A stretch of DNA of 53,842 bases from Streptomyces sp. Ru72 (GCF_002920635.1 NZ_PQSR01000049.1:1-53842); one strand, 5' to 3'; shown: positions 32,525-41,946, counted from the stretch's first letter. Made by a program: numbers and translations. Notes: generated by a model from the sequence alone, not told the origin.

Positions 32525-33007
32525 ATGGCCACCGAGGGATTCACCACCTGTCTCTGGTTCGACGGCCAGGCCGAGGAGGCCGCGCACTACTACGTGTCGA
32601 TCTTCAAGAACTCCGGCATCGGGCAGGTCGGCCGCTACACCGAGGCCGGCCCCGGCCCCGCCGGTTCCGTGATCGCCGTCGACTTCACGGCCAACGGCCA
32701 CAAGTTCGTCGCGCTGAACGGCGGACCCCAGTTCACGTTCAACGAGGCGATCTCCTTCCAGATCACTTGCGAGAACCAGGAGGAGATCGACTACTACTGG
32801 ACCAAGCTCACCGAGGATGGCGGTCAGCCGGGCCCCTGCGGCTGGCTCAAGGACAGGTACGGCGTGTCCTGGCAGGTCATCCCCGACGGGCTCCTCGACA
32901 TGGTGGGCGACCCGGACCAGGAGAAGGCGGCCCGCACCACGCGCGCGATGCTGTCGATGGGCAAGCTCGACATCGCCGCCCTGGAGAAGGCGTACGCGGG
33001 CGAGTAG
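32525..33007 (+). CDS. VOC-family PhnB-like protein (3-demethylubiquinone methyltransferase-type annotation)
   Basis: A 160-residue PhnB/YjdN-like protein: FTTCLWFDGQAEEAAHYYVSIFKNSGIGQVGRY, then VIAVDFTANGHKFVALNGGPQFTFNEAISFQITC and DRYGVSWQVIPDGLLDMVGD. Despite a historic methyltransferase label for this Pfam group, the fold is glyoxalase-like and a methyltransferase role is not supported. AGGAGG precedes the ATG. It may be co-transcribed with the SRPBCC gene 92 bases on. Confidence 0.88.
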   Translation: MATEGFTTCLWFDGQAEEAAHYYVSIFKNSGIGQVGRYTEAGPGPAGSVIAVDFTANGHKFVALNGGPQFTFNEAISFQITCENQEEIDYYWTKLTEDGGQPGPCGWLKDRYGVSWQVIPDGLLDMVGDPDQEKAARTTRAMLSMGKLDIAALEKAYAGE

Positions 33008-33099
33008 CCGCCGCGGGGCGACGGCCGGTCGACCCGGGCGGGGTGAGCCGGCCTGAGCGATCGTTGCGGCGCGCCCACGACCGGGAGGACTGATGCGTC

Positions 33100-33630
33100 A
33101 TGGCCGCCGACCTCACCGGCACCTGTCTCACCCTCGACGACGGCCGCCCCGCCGTCCGCTTCACCCGCGTCCACGACCACCCGATCGACCGGGTGTGGCG
33201 GTTCGTCACCGATCCGGACGAACTCGCCGCATGGTTCCCCTCCCGTGCCGAGTTCGAGCTGCGCCCCGGCGGGACCGTCCGGTTCAGCGGGGACCCGAAC
33301 ATGCCCGAGTCCCGCGGCACCGTCCTCGCCGTCGACCCGCCCCGGCACCTCTCGTTCGCGTGGGGCGGTGACGAACTCCGCTTCGACCTGGAGGAACCGG
33401 GCGACGGGCGCACCCGGTTCACCCTCACCAACGTCCTGGGCGAGCGGAACGCGGCCGCCCGCAACGCCGCCGGCTGGGAGGTCTGCCTGGCCGCCCTGGA
33501 CGCCGAGTCCCGCGGTGAGCGCTCCGAGGGGCCGCACGGCGGGCCCTCCGCGTCCTGGCAGGAGTACTACGAGGCCTACGTCGAGGCCGGGGTCCCCTCC
33601 GGTGCGCCTGTTCCCGGCTCCGGCGCCTGA
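33100..33630 (+). CDS. SRPBCC/AHSA1-family protein
   Basis: A 176-residue START-like binding fold: VRFTRVHDHPIDRVWRFVTDPDELAAWFPSRAEFELRPGG, then GTVLAVDPPRHLSFAWGGDELRFDLEE and a C-terminal helix. Members bind hydrophobic ligands or act as Hsp90 co-chaperone-like domains. GGGAGG lies upstream of the ATG. Its stop is only 4 bases from the convergent ABC transporter stop. Confidence 0.85.
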   Translation: MAADLTGTCLTLDDGRPAVRFTRVHDHPIDRVWRFVTDPDELAAWFPSRAEFELRPGGTVRFSGDPNMPESRGTVLAVDPPRHLSFAWGGDELRFDLEEPGDGRTRFTLTNVLGERNAAARNAAGWEVCLAALDAESRGERSEGPHGGPSASWQEYYEAYVEAGVPSGAPVPGSGA

Positions 33631-33633
33631 CCC

Positions 33634-36457
33634 TTATGCCATCTGCCGCCGCACCAGCTCGTGCAGCCGGCCGGTCGTGTCGGCGAGGAGCAGGGCGGGC
33701 GGGCCCTGCTGGGTGATCCTGCCGTCCTCCATCACGATGACCCGGTCCGCGTCCAGCACCGTGGACAGGCGGTGGGCGATCACGATCCGGGTGGCGTTCA
33801 GGGCGCGGGTGGACTCGATGACCTTGCGCTGCGTCTCGTTGTCCAGCGCGCTCGTCGCCTCGTCGAAGAACAGGATGCGCGGCCGGCGGATCAGCGCCTG
33901 AGCGATCATGAGCCGCTGCCGCTGGCCGCCCGAGATCGCGCCGCTGCCCTGGACGATGGTGTGCAGCCCCATCGGCATCCGCTGGATGTCCTCGGCGAGG
34001 CCCGCCATCTCGGCCGCCGCCATCGCCTCCTCGGGGGTGTACGGCTCGGTGCCGCAGATGACGTCCAGGATGGACCCGTTCATCGGCTGCGCGTGCTGGA
34101 GCACCACCCCGCACTGGCGGCGCACCGCCGACTGGTCGAGCGCCGCGAGGTCCTGGCCGTCGTAGAGCACACTGCCGGACACCGGCTTGTCGAAGCCGAT
34201 CAGCAGGCGCAGCAGCGTCGACTTGCCGCAGCCGCTCGGGCCCACGATCGCCACGAACTCGCCCGGTTTCACCTCGAAGGAGACGTCGTCGAGGACCAGG
34301 GGACCGTCGTCGGCGTACCGGAACGAGAGCCGGCGCGCCTCGATCGCTCCGGAGAGGGCCCCCGGCCGGGTGCTCGCCGTGCGCACCTCGGGTGTGGCGT
34401 CCAGCACCGGCCTGATCTCCTCGAACAGCGGCAGCGCGGCCACCGCCGACACGAACGCGCCGGTCAGCTGGGTGACCGCGGTGAGCAGCATGGTCATCGA
34501 GGTGTTGAAGGTGAGGAAGTCGGCGGCCGACAGGGCACCCTTCGCGGGCCCCGCCAGCAGCATGAACAGCAGCAGGGAGCACAGCGGCAGATACACCGCG
34601 CCCAGCACCGTGGTGAGGTTCTTGATCCGGCCCACCTTCTGCTGCAGTTCGCGGCTGCGCGCGAACTCCCGCGCCCAGGCGGCGTAGGCGTAGTTCTCGG
34701 CCGCGGCCACCCGCAGCTTGGGCAGGCCGCGCAGGGTCTGGAAGGCCTGGTTGTTCAGCTTGTTGGTGAGCTGCACCAGCCGCCGCTGCCAGCGCACCTG
34801 CCACAGTCCGAGCCCGAGGAAGACGGCGGCGATGACGACGAGCATGCCGATGGCGGCCATGGCCATGGGCACGCTGTACCACAGCAGCAGCGCCAGGTTC
34901 ATCGCGCCGACCGTCACCGACTGGGCCACCGTGGGACCGACTCCGGCAAGGAGCCGCCGGATGGCACTGACCCCCATCGCGGCGCTCGCCAGCTCACCGG
35001 TGGACCGCTCGGCGAAGAACTTCGTCGGCAGCCTCAGCAGCCGGTCCCAGACCGCCGGCTGGAGGGTCGCCTCGATCCGCCCCTCGAGGCGCAGGACGGT
35101 CAGGTTCTCCAGCAGCATGAAGGCGGCCGCCACCACCCCGGTGACCATGAGTGCGAGGCAGACCTGGACGATCAGCCCTTCCTGCGCCTTCGGCACGTAC
35201 TCGCCGAGCACCTTGCCGGTGGCGATCGGCACCAGCGCGCCGATCGCGACGGTCACCAGGCCACTGATCAGCAGGTTGACCAGATCCCCGCTCATGCCGC
35301 GCATGCTGAACCGCAGCAGCCCGAGCGGACCGAGCCGCTGGTCGGGCAGTGGGCGGTAGAACATCACGGCCCGCGGGGCGAACTCCGCCGCGTTCGCCTT
35401 CTCGACCGGTGTCTCGCGTCCCGACGACGGGTGCACGGCGACATAGCCGCCGCGCCGCCACAGCAGCGCCACCGGTGCTCCCGACAGGGCCCGGTGACCG
35501 ACCAGCGGACCGACGTTCTCGTGCCACCAGCGCCCGTCGAGCCGTACCGCCCGGGTGCGGACGCGGGAGGCGACGGCGATGCGCTCCACCGGGTCGAGGC
35601 GGTCGCTCTCGGCGCCGCTCCGCGTGGGTTCGGCGAGGGTGATGCCGGCCGCGCGGGCCACGAGCTTGCACGCTGCGTAGGTGGCGTCGGCGTCGGCCGC
35701 GGTGGTGCGCCGCTCCGAGGACTTCCCGATGGACGCCAGCAACGTCCGGTCGGCCTGGGCACGGACCGCCTCACCCGCCTTGATACCGGCCGCGGTACGT
35801 GTCTCGTGGGTGCGCTCCAGCTGCTCGATCCACCGGTCCAGGGTGGCGAGGAGGCGGTACTGCTGGTCGACCATGCCCTGCCAGACGGCAGGGTCCATCA
35901 GCAGGTCGGCAGCGGCCTCAGTCCCGTACAGGGAGCCGTACTGGACACTGCCCGGCGGCACCTGCATCCAGAAGACGTCGTCGTCGGTGATGTCGGCGGC
36001 CCGTTCGGTGGCCATCGGCGCCTGGAACAGGATCGACAGGCTCCGGCCGACACCGAGAGCGAGGGCGTACTCCAGGGGGCTCGTCGTCGGCGGTATGTAC
36101 TGCGGGTGGCCGTACTCGTCGTACGACCAGGTCTGGGTGTCGGCCTGCTGGTACAGCTCGCGCAGCTGGATGCGGCGCACCACGCAGTCGCGGACCGGCC
36201 GGGCGACCAGGGTGTGCTGGGGTCCCGCGACCGGGCCGAGCAGGACGGGAGCCCGGCTCGAGACGGCCCAGGTGGTGCCAGTGGCCCTGTACCGCCGCGT
36301 CGACGGCGAACAGGTCCAGCGCGCCGGACGCCACCAGCCACAGCACCTGCGGCCCTTCCAGGTCGAGCCGGCTCAGGCCCGAGCAGTCGATGGGGGCTCC
36401 CATCGCGCCCAGAGCGCCCAGGACGACGTCGCCCTCGTGCACCGCCGTCATCCTCAC
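33634..36457 (-). pseudogene. NHLP-class bacteriocin-export ABC transporter (permease/ATPase), frameshifted near its N-terminus
   Basis: An 849-codon frame (36183 to 33634) holds a regulatory N-terminal region, six membrane helices and an ATPase with VGPSGCGKST, SGGQRQRLMIAQAL and ILFFDEATSALD. It matches the second ABC protein of NHLP/NHLM bacteriocin systems. The missing N-terminus, a cNMP-like segment (MTAVHEGDVVLGALGAMG, VLWLVASGALDLFAVD), is in another frame starting at 36451 or 36457, overlapping the previous stop. Removing one base of the GGG at 36247-36249 joins the frames as EPGS-VLLGPVAGPQHTL. Either a recent 1-base insertion or a sequencing error; the rest looks intact. Confidence 0.8.
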
Positions 36458-38688
36458 CGCTCCCTGACCAGCTCGGCGTACGCCCCGCCGGCCGCCACCA
36501 GGGCGTCGTGCCGCCCGCGTTCCACGATCGTGCCGTGCTGGAGCACGACGATCTCGTCACTGTCGCGCACCGTGCTCAGCCGGTGCGCGATCACCACGCA
36601 GGCGCAGCCGCGCTTGCGCAGGTTGTCGATCACGGTCTGCTCGGTCTCCGCGTCCAGCGCGCTGGTCACCTCGTCGAGCACCAGGATGCTGGGGTCGCGC
36701 ACCAACGCCCGTGCGATCTCGAGGCGTTGGCGCTGCCCACCGGAGAAGTTCCGCCCGTCCTGATCGACCCGGCTGTGGATACCGCCCGGGCGGCGCATCA
36801 CCACGTCGTACAGGGCCGCGTCCCGCAGCGCGGCGACCACCGCCTCGTCCGGGATCGACGGATCCCACAGCGCCACGTTGTCGCGGACCGTGCCCTCGAA
36901 GAGGAAGACCTCCTGGTCCACGAAGGAGACCGAGGCGGCGAGCGCGCCGCGCGGAATGTCCTCCAGACGCTGCCCGTCGATGCGGATCTCGCCCTCCCAG
37001 GGCGCGTACAGGCCGGCGATCAGCCGGGACACCGTGGACTTGCCGCTGCCCGAGCCACCGACCAGTGCCACCTGCTGGCCCGGGCCGACGGTCAGGCTGA
37101 AGCCGCTCAGCAGCGGTTTGTCGAGCGGGCTGTAGCCGAAGGTGATGTTCTCGAGCTCCACATGACCGTGCAGCCGGCGCGTCGACGCCCCGCCGCCCGA
37201 ACGGCCGTAGAGCGGGTCGGCCTGGAAGCTCTCCACGTCCTTCAGGCGGGCCACGTCCGCGGCGAAGTCCTGGATGCGGCCCGCGACCCCGTTCAGGCGC
37301 GTCAGCGGCGCGGTGAACCGGGTCACCAGGGCCTGGAAGGCGACCAGCAGCCCCACCGAGATGTGCCCCTCCACCGCCCGCAGGCCGCCGATCCACAGGA
37401 TCAGCGCGCTGTTGAGCGTGGCGAGCGTCGGCGCGACCACACCCAGCCAGGCACTCGGCACACCGAGCCGCTGCTGCTCCTCCAGGGTCGTGGCGTGCTG
37501 GCCCGCCCACTTGCGGAAGTAGCCGTCCTCACCGCCCGTCGCCTTCATCGTCTCGATCAGCTGCAGGCCGGTGTAGGCGGTGTTGGTCAGCCGTGCCGTG
37601 TCCGCGCGCAGCTTCGCCGTACGGGTCGCCCGCAGCCGTACGACGACCCGCATCGCCACCACGTTCAGCAGCGCCACCCCGATGCCGACGAACGTCAGCT
37701 GCGGGTCGTAGGTGTACAGCAGCACCGCGTACAGCACCACGACGATCGCGTCGACGCCCGCCGCCGCGAGGTCGCGGGCGAGGGTCTCGGCGACCGCGTC
37801 GTTGGACTGCAGCCGCTGCACCAGGTCGGCGGGGCTGCGCTGGGCGAAGAACGTCACCGGAAGCCGCAGCAGATGCCGCAGGAAACGGGCGCTGGAGAGC
37901 GTGGAGGAGATGATCCGGCCGCGCAGCAGGTTCGCCTGCTGCAACCAGGTCAGCACCACCGTCAGCAGCACACAGGCCGCCATCGACGTGAACAGCACGC
38001 CCAGCAGCGAGGTCTGGCCGCCGATCAGGAACATGTCGATGTACGTGCGGCTCAGCGCGGGCAGCGCGGCACCGACCACCACCAGGAGCAGGCTGGCCAG
38101 GACCGCGGCGGGCAGGGTGCCCGCCGTGCCGCGCAGCCGGGCCGGCATCGCGCCGAGGATTCCCGGCCTGCGGCCGCCCCGGGTGAAGCCCTCGCCGGGT
38201 TCCATCACCAGGACCACGCCGGTGAAGCTCGTGTCGAAGTCCTCCATCGGCACGAAACGGCGGCCCTTGCCCGGGTCGTTGACGTACACGCCCCGGCGGC
38301 CGAAGCGGCGTCCCATGCCGTCGTAGACGACGTAGTGGTTGAACTCCCAGAACAGGATCGCGGGCGCGTTCACCCCGGCGAGCGCGGCCGTGTCCATCTG
38401 CATGCCCTTGGCCGTCAGACCGTAACTGCGGGCCGCCTTGAGGAGGTTGCTGGCGCGTGAGCCGTCCCGGGACACCCCGCAGGCGATGCGCAGCTCCTCC
38501 AGCGGGACGTGCCGTCCGTGGTGGCCGAGCACCATCGCCAGGGAGGCGGCGCCGCACTCGACGGCCTCCATCTGCAGCACGGTGGGGGTGCGGACCGTCC
38601 TGCGCCGGGACTTGGGCACGGTGCGCTTCGGTGGTGCGGCGCGGCGCCTGCCCCGTACCGGAGGCAGGGTGTCCTGGGGAGCGGTCAT
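36454..38688 (-). CDS. C39-peptidase ABC transporter of NHLP-type peptide export
   Basis: A 744-residue peptidase-containing exporter that should cleave double-Gly leaders and export the peptide. The C39 domain has MEAVECGAASLAMVLGHHGR (catalytic Cys), WEFNHYVVYDG (His) and VYVNDPGKG (Asp). A six-helix permease follows, then the ATPase with VGGSGSGKST, FSGGQRQRLEIARAL and ILVLDEVTSALD. Its ATG overlaps the HlyD stop (ATGA) and its stop overlaps the next start, so the three transport genes are translationally coupled. Confidence 0.92.
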   Translation of the reverse strand: MTAPQDTLPPVRGRRRAAPPKRTVPKSRRRTVRTPTVLQMEAVECGAASLAMVLGHHGRHVPLEELRIACGVSRDGSRASNLLKAARSYGLTAKGMQMDTAALAGVNAPAILFWEFNHYVVYDGMGRRFGRRGVYVNDPGKGRRFVPMEDFDTSFTGVVLVMEPGEGFTRGGRRPGILGAMPARLRGTAGTLPAAVLASLLLVVVGAALPALSRTYIDMFLIGGQTSLLGVLFTSMAACVLLTVVLTWLQQANLLRGRIISSTLSSARFLRHLLRLPVTFFAQRSPADLVQRLQSNDAVAETLARDLAAAGVDAIVVVLYAVLLYTYDPQLTFVGIGVALLNVVAMRVVVRLRATRTAKLRADTARLTNTAYTGLQLIETMKATGGEDGYFRKWAGQHATTLEEQQRLGVPSAWLGVVAPTLATLNSALILWIGGLRAVEGHISVGLLVAFQALVTRFTAPLTRLNGVAGRIQDFAADVARLKDVESFQADPLYGRSGGGASTRRLHGHVELENITFGYSPLDKPLLSGFSLTVGPGQQVALVGGSGSGKSTVSRLIAGLYAPWEGEIRIDGQRLEDIPRGALAASVSFVDQEVFLFEGTVRDNVALWDPSIPDEAVVAALRDAALYDVVMRRPGGIHSRVDQDGRNFSGGQRQRLEIARALVRDPSILVLDEVTSALDAETEQTVIDNLRKRGCACVVIAHRLSTVRDSDEIVVLQHGTIVERGRHDALVAAGGAYAELVRER

Positions 38689-39491
38689 GGCAGGAGCCAA
38701 TCGACGGGACGCTGATCGGCCATGCGGATGGAGCCCGTGGCCAGGGTCATGGAGGAGAGGGGGAACGGCGGGCCGTCCGCGGACGACCACTCGTAGCCGC
38801 TCTTCGTGCCGGACGAGGTGTCGAGTCGTACCAGCACGGCCACCGGGCGGCCCTTCTTGGTGAACTGCTCGCCCAGCTGGTCGTCCCCGAGGAACGCGGC
38901 GATCTGCTGGGCCGACTGCGCCGTGCGGTCGACGGACCGCACATGGCCGCGCAGCACGCCGTACTGCTGGGCCGGCACCGACTGGACGGTGAGGTCGACG
39001 GCGGCGTTCGCGGGAATCGACGCGGCGTTCTCGGCGGGCACGTACACGGTCGCGTACAGGGGGTCGGACGCGTGCTCCACCTTCTCCACGGCGGCGACAT
39101 TCGCCCCGGTGCGGATGATCTGGCCGATCGTGGCGGCGAGTTCGGTGATACGGCCCGCGGCGACCGTGCGGACCACCGACTCGCCCTGCTCGGTACGGAC
39201 CTTGATCACGGGCGCGTTCGCGGGCAGCCGCTCGCCCTGCTCGGCGAGGATCGCGGTGACCTGTCCGGCCACCGGGCTCTGCAGGAGGTAACTGCCCTCC
39301 GCGTGCGTGAGGACGGCGGGCGCGGTGACCGTGGAGGCCACCGAGCCGGTGACGGCCCACACCGACGCGGCGGCCATGGCGACCACCGTCACGGTCAGGA
39401 CCAGCCAGCCCTGGGGGCGGGCGAAGCGCACCGGGAGATCGAGCTCCTCGGGCGACTGCAGCTTGGCGAGGGCCTGCTGGCGGAACTGCAC
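38685..39491 (-). CDS. HlyD-like adaptor of NHLP-type export system
   Basis: A 268-residue membrane fusion protein: a short cytoplasmic N-terminus (FRQQALAKLQSPEELDLPVRF), one membrane helix (LVLTVTVVAMAAASVWAVTG), then a lipoyl-like barrel (SPVAGQVTAILAEQGERLPANAPVIKV) and a beta domain. It lacks the long coiled coil of Gram-negative HlyD, as in NHLP systems. GTG start with GAGGGAAGTTCC upstream, the same sequence block that precedes the peptide gene. It presumably couples the transporter to the cell wall side. Confidence 0.87.
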   Translation of the reverse strand: MQFRQQALAKLQSPEELDLPVRFARPQGWLVLTVTVVAMAAASVWAVTGSVASTVTAPAVLTHAEGSYLLQSPVAGQVTAILAEQGERLPANAPVIKVRTEQGESVVRTVAAGRITELAATIGQIIRTGANVAAVEKVEHASDPLYATVYVPAENAASIPANAAVDLTVQSVPAQQYGVLRGHVRSVDRTAQSAQQIAAFLGDDQLGEQFTKKGRPVAVLVRLDTSSGTKSGYEWSSADGPPFPLSSMTLATGSIRMADQRPVDWLLP

Positions 39492-39532
39492 GGAACTTCC
39501 CTCACCTACTCCAGAAGATTCACGGCATCCGA

Positions 39533-39565
39533 GAGTCCCGGAACCGGGGAGCGGTTCCGGGACTC
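39533..39565 (-). terminator. Intercistronic hairpin between peptide and transport genes
   Basis: GAGTCCCGGAACC at 39533-39545 pairs perfectly with GGTTCCGGGACTC at 39553-39565 (13 bp, 7-base loop). It lies between the precursor stop and the HlyD start, so it probably acts as a leaky terminator or mRNA stabiliser giving more peptide than transporter. Confidence 0.7.
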
Positions 39566-39583
39566 AGCGGTACAGGGGTGCGA

Positions 39584-39799
39584 TCAGAGACCGGCGACCA
39601 GGTTCGTGACCGGCGCGGTGTTCAGGCCGGTGACACCCTCGACGGTGCCGACGGCCGTGCCGACCAGGCCGGAAACCGGGGCGATGCCGTCCACCAGGCC
39701 GGTCGCGGTGCCCACGGCGTTGATCGACAGGCCACCGGACACGGCGTCGAGCTCGGCGTCCGAGATCTCGGCGGTCTCAACCTGGGGGGTGGAGTTCAT
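39584..39799 (-). CDS. Double-glycine-leader precursor peptide, Cys-free glycine-zipper core
   Basis: A 71-residue precursor. The leader of 23 residues ends EISDAELDAVSGG, a classic C39 cleavage site. The 48-residue core starts LSINAVGTATG and contains 9 Gly, 9 Val and 7 Thr, no Cys, no aromatic and no Lys/Arg/His, and only one Asp and one Glu. Core Gly 7, 11, 15 and Gly 24, 28, 32 form two GxxxGxxxG zippers. The AVGT...APV unit is repeated (core 5-23 and 26-45). No LanM, YcaO or radical-SAM gene is near, so it is probably exported unmodified. The ATG follows GAAGGGAAG. Pore-forming bacteriocin or assembling surface peptide are both possible. Confidence 0.85.
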   Translation of the reverse strand: MNSTPQVETAEISDAELDAVSGGLSINAVGTATGLVDGIAPVSGLVGTAVGTVEGVTGLNTAPVTNLVAGL

Positions 39800-40462
39800 G
39801 ATGGAACTTCCCTTCGTATGGATATTCACAAGGGGGAGCGGCCCCTTCTGGAGACAGACGGTCGGCCGCGATCCGCGAGCGCCGGGCACCCCGTTGCCGG
39901 GACCCCTGGGGTGACCCCCGCGGTGCAACGGATCAAAGCACGGCGGCGCGCGGCGATTCCAATCAACCACCGCTCCCACCTGGGCAATTGGCGTTCCGGA
40001 GCGTCGATCCGTGCAGGTGTGCGCACGTCTTGGCGGCGACTTCTTCACATGCTGCGCGGCATCGTCGCGCACGGCCTCTTGCAGCCCCGGCAAGGAATGG
40101 GACAGTCCGGGTTCAATGGCGCGGGGCACCGTCGACGTCTGTGCAGATCCGCCGCGCGCGGTGACCCGGTTGCGCATTCGATGTGCAGATTCCCTGGAGC
40201 CAGGATTCGGCCCGACATGACGAACCCAGGGTTACCGACAGGTAACTGACCGTGTCCGCAGCCCCCTGTCGGGTCGATTCTTCTCCCCGGCCGGGCTCGA
40301 CGGGTGCCTTTGCCACCTATTTCACGCTTTCGCATACGCCAACTCGGCCAGTTGCAAAGTCCGTTGAACACCCCACCCGAAGCGCGCGTATCAACTGGCA
40401 TCCAGGCGCCCCAGTCAGCTGCCGGACGGCGGCAACGGACCCCGTCCCCAGGAGGTCGAGAG
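39800..40462. other. Intergenic promoter region between peptide operon and protease
   Basis: 663 bases between divergent genes. No second precursor with a GG leader was found on either strand. The region is locally less GC-rich than the coding DNA and should hold both promoters; TTGCAA near 40352 is a weak -35 candidate for the protease. Nothing else stands out. Confidence 0.4.
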
Positions 40463-41911
40463 TTGAGTCACAAACGCATACCCAAGCGCAAGGCCGCGAT
40501 CGCGGTTGGAAGCGTGGCGGCGCTCGGAGCTGCGGCCCTTCTGCTGCCCAACGCCAACGCGTCCCAGACGGACTCGGCGTCGGGCGACACGCCGAAGACG
40601 TTCAAGTCGGCCGATGTCTCGCTCGTCGCCAGGCAGCTCGCATCGCAGTTGGGTGATGCCTTCGCGGGCTCCTACTACAACGCCGAAAAGCAGCAGGTCG
40701 TCGTCAACGTGGTCGGTAACGACAGCAACGTCGTCGACGCCGTCAGAAAGGCGGGCGCGGTCCCCAACCAGGTGCACAACAGCACCGCCACGCTCCAGGC
40801 CGCCGCCAGGACGCTGCGCACCAGGGCGACGATCCCCGGCACCGCGTGGTCCGTCGACCCCAGGACGAACGAGATCCGGGTCACCGCCGACAGCACGGTC
40901 ACCGGCTCCAGGTGGAACACGCTCCAGTCGACGGTCAGGAGCCTCGGCTCGGGCGTGGCGAGCGTCAAGAAGTCGTCGGGCACCTTCAAGACCTTCGTAT
41001 CGGGCGGCGACGCCATCTTCGCTCAGGCGAACGGCGGCGGCGTCCGCTGCTCCCTCGGCTTCAACGTCACCGCAGGCGACGGCAGCCCCGCCTTCCTGAC
41101 GGCCGGTCACTGCGGAGTCGCGGCCAAGCAGTGGTCCGACTCCCAGAACGGCCGGCCCATCGCCACCGTCGACCAGGCCACCTTCCCGGGCAAGGGCGAC
41201 TTCTCCCTCGTCAAGTACGACGACCCGAACACCCAGGCCCCGAGCGAGGTCAACGTCGGCAACGGGCAGACGGTCCAGATCAACAAGGCCGCGGACGCGG
41301 TGGTGGGCCAGCAGGTCTTCCGGATGGGCAGCACCACAGGGCTGCACGACGGCACCGTCACCGGGCTCGACGCCACCGTCAACTTCCAGAGCGAGACCAC
41401 CCCGGGCGGCGTCGACACCGTCACCGGGCTCATCCAGACCAACGTCTGCGCCGAGGCCGGTGACAGCGGAGGCGCGCTGTTCACCCAGGACGGCAGCGCC
41501 ATCGGCCTGACCTCGGGCGGCAGCGGCGACTGCACCACCGGCGGCGAGACCTTCTTCCAGCCGGTGACCACGGCGCTGCAGGCGACCGGCGCGACGCTCG
41601 GTGCCGGCGGCGCGGGCGGCGCGGGCGGTGCCGGCGACCAGAGCGGTGCCGGTGCGGGCGACCAGTCGGCGAGCCCGGGTGGGCAGCAGGGTGCCGGTGA
41701 CCAGAGCGGTGCGGGTGCCGGTGCCGGCGACCAGAGCGGTGCCGGTGCGGGTGACCAGAGCGGTGCCGGTGCGGGTGACCAGAGCGGCGCCGGTCAGCAG
41801 TCGGCGAGCCCCGGCGACCAGTCGGGTGGGGCCGCCGACCAGTCCGGCAACGCCGGAGACCGGTCGGGCAGCGGCGTGGGCGACGGCTCCGGACTGGTGT
41901 CGAGCCACTGA
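40463..41911 (+). CDS. Secreted S1 serine protease (streptogrisin type) with GAGDQS-repeat tail
   Basis: A 482-residue preproprotease. TTG start at 40463 with GGAGG seven bases upstream. The signal peptide (KRKAAIAVGSVAALGAAALLL) ends near NANA. An alpha-lytic-type prodomain (about 40-180) precedes the protease with catalytic His in FLTAGHCG (~216), Asp in GDFSLVKYD (~246) and Ser in AEAGDSGGALF (~335), plus paired Cys. Beyond residue 380 about 100 residues are low-complexity repeats of GAGAGDQS with SASPG breaks, an unusual extension that may bind the cell wall or act as a flexible spacer. It is divergent from the peptide-export operon. Confidence 0.9.
   Translation: MSHKRIPKRKAAIAVGSVAALGAAALLLPNANASQTDSASGDTPKTFKSADVSLVARQLASQLGDAFAGSYYNAEKQQVVVNVVGNDSNVVDAVRKAGAVPNQVHNSTATLQAAARTLRTRATIPGTAWSVDPRTNEIRVTADSTVTGSRWNTLQSTVRSLGSGVASVKKSSGTFKTFVSGGDAIFAQANGGGVRCSLGFNVTAGDGSPAFLTAGHCGVAAKQWSDSQNGRPIATVDQATFPGKGDFSLVKYDDPNTQAPSEVNVGNGQTVQINKAADAVVGQQVFRMGSTTGLHDGTVTGLDATVNFQSETTPGGVDTVTGLIQTNVCAEAGDSGGALFTQDGSAIGLTSGGSGDCTTGGETFFQPVTTALQATGATLGAGGAGGAGGAGDQSGAGAGDQSASPGGQQGAGDQSGAGAGAGDQSGAGAGDQSGAGAGDQSGAGQQSASPGDQSGGAADQSGNAGDRSGSGVGDGSGLVSSH
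41625..41850 (+). repeat. Tandem degenerate repeats encoding GAGDQS units
   Basis: Units of about 24 bases built on GGTGCGGGTGACCAGAGC recur some seven to nine times within the protease gene's 3' end. They remain in frame, giving GDQS, ADQS and GDRS. They are prone to expansion and contraction between strains. Confidence 0.75.
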
Positions 41912-41946
41912 CCGGGAAGCAGCAGCGGTTCCCCCGGTCAGTGGAA

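Noticed and set aside
33661..38460. Very long open frame on the plus strand (about 1,600 codons)
   Set aside because: It is antisense to two clear ABC transporter genes, is Arg/Gly/His-rich with no domain, and is a by-product of high-GC codon use.
41625..41850. Regularly spaced repeats suggestive of CRISPR
   Set aside because: The repeats are degenerate, in frame with a protease gene and have no unique spacers.
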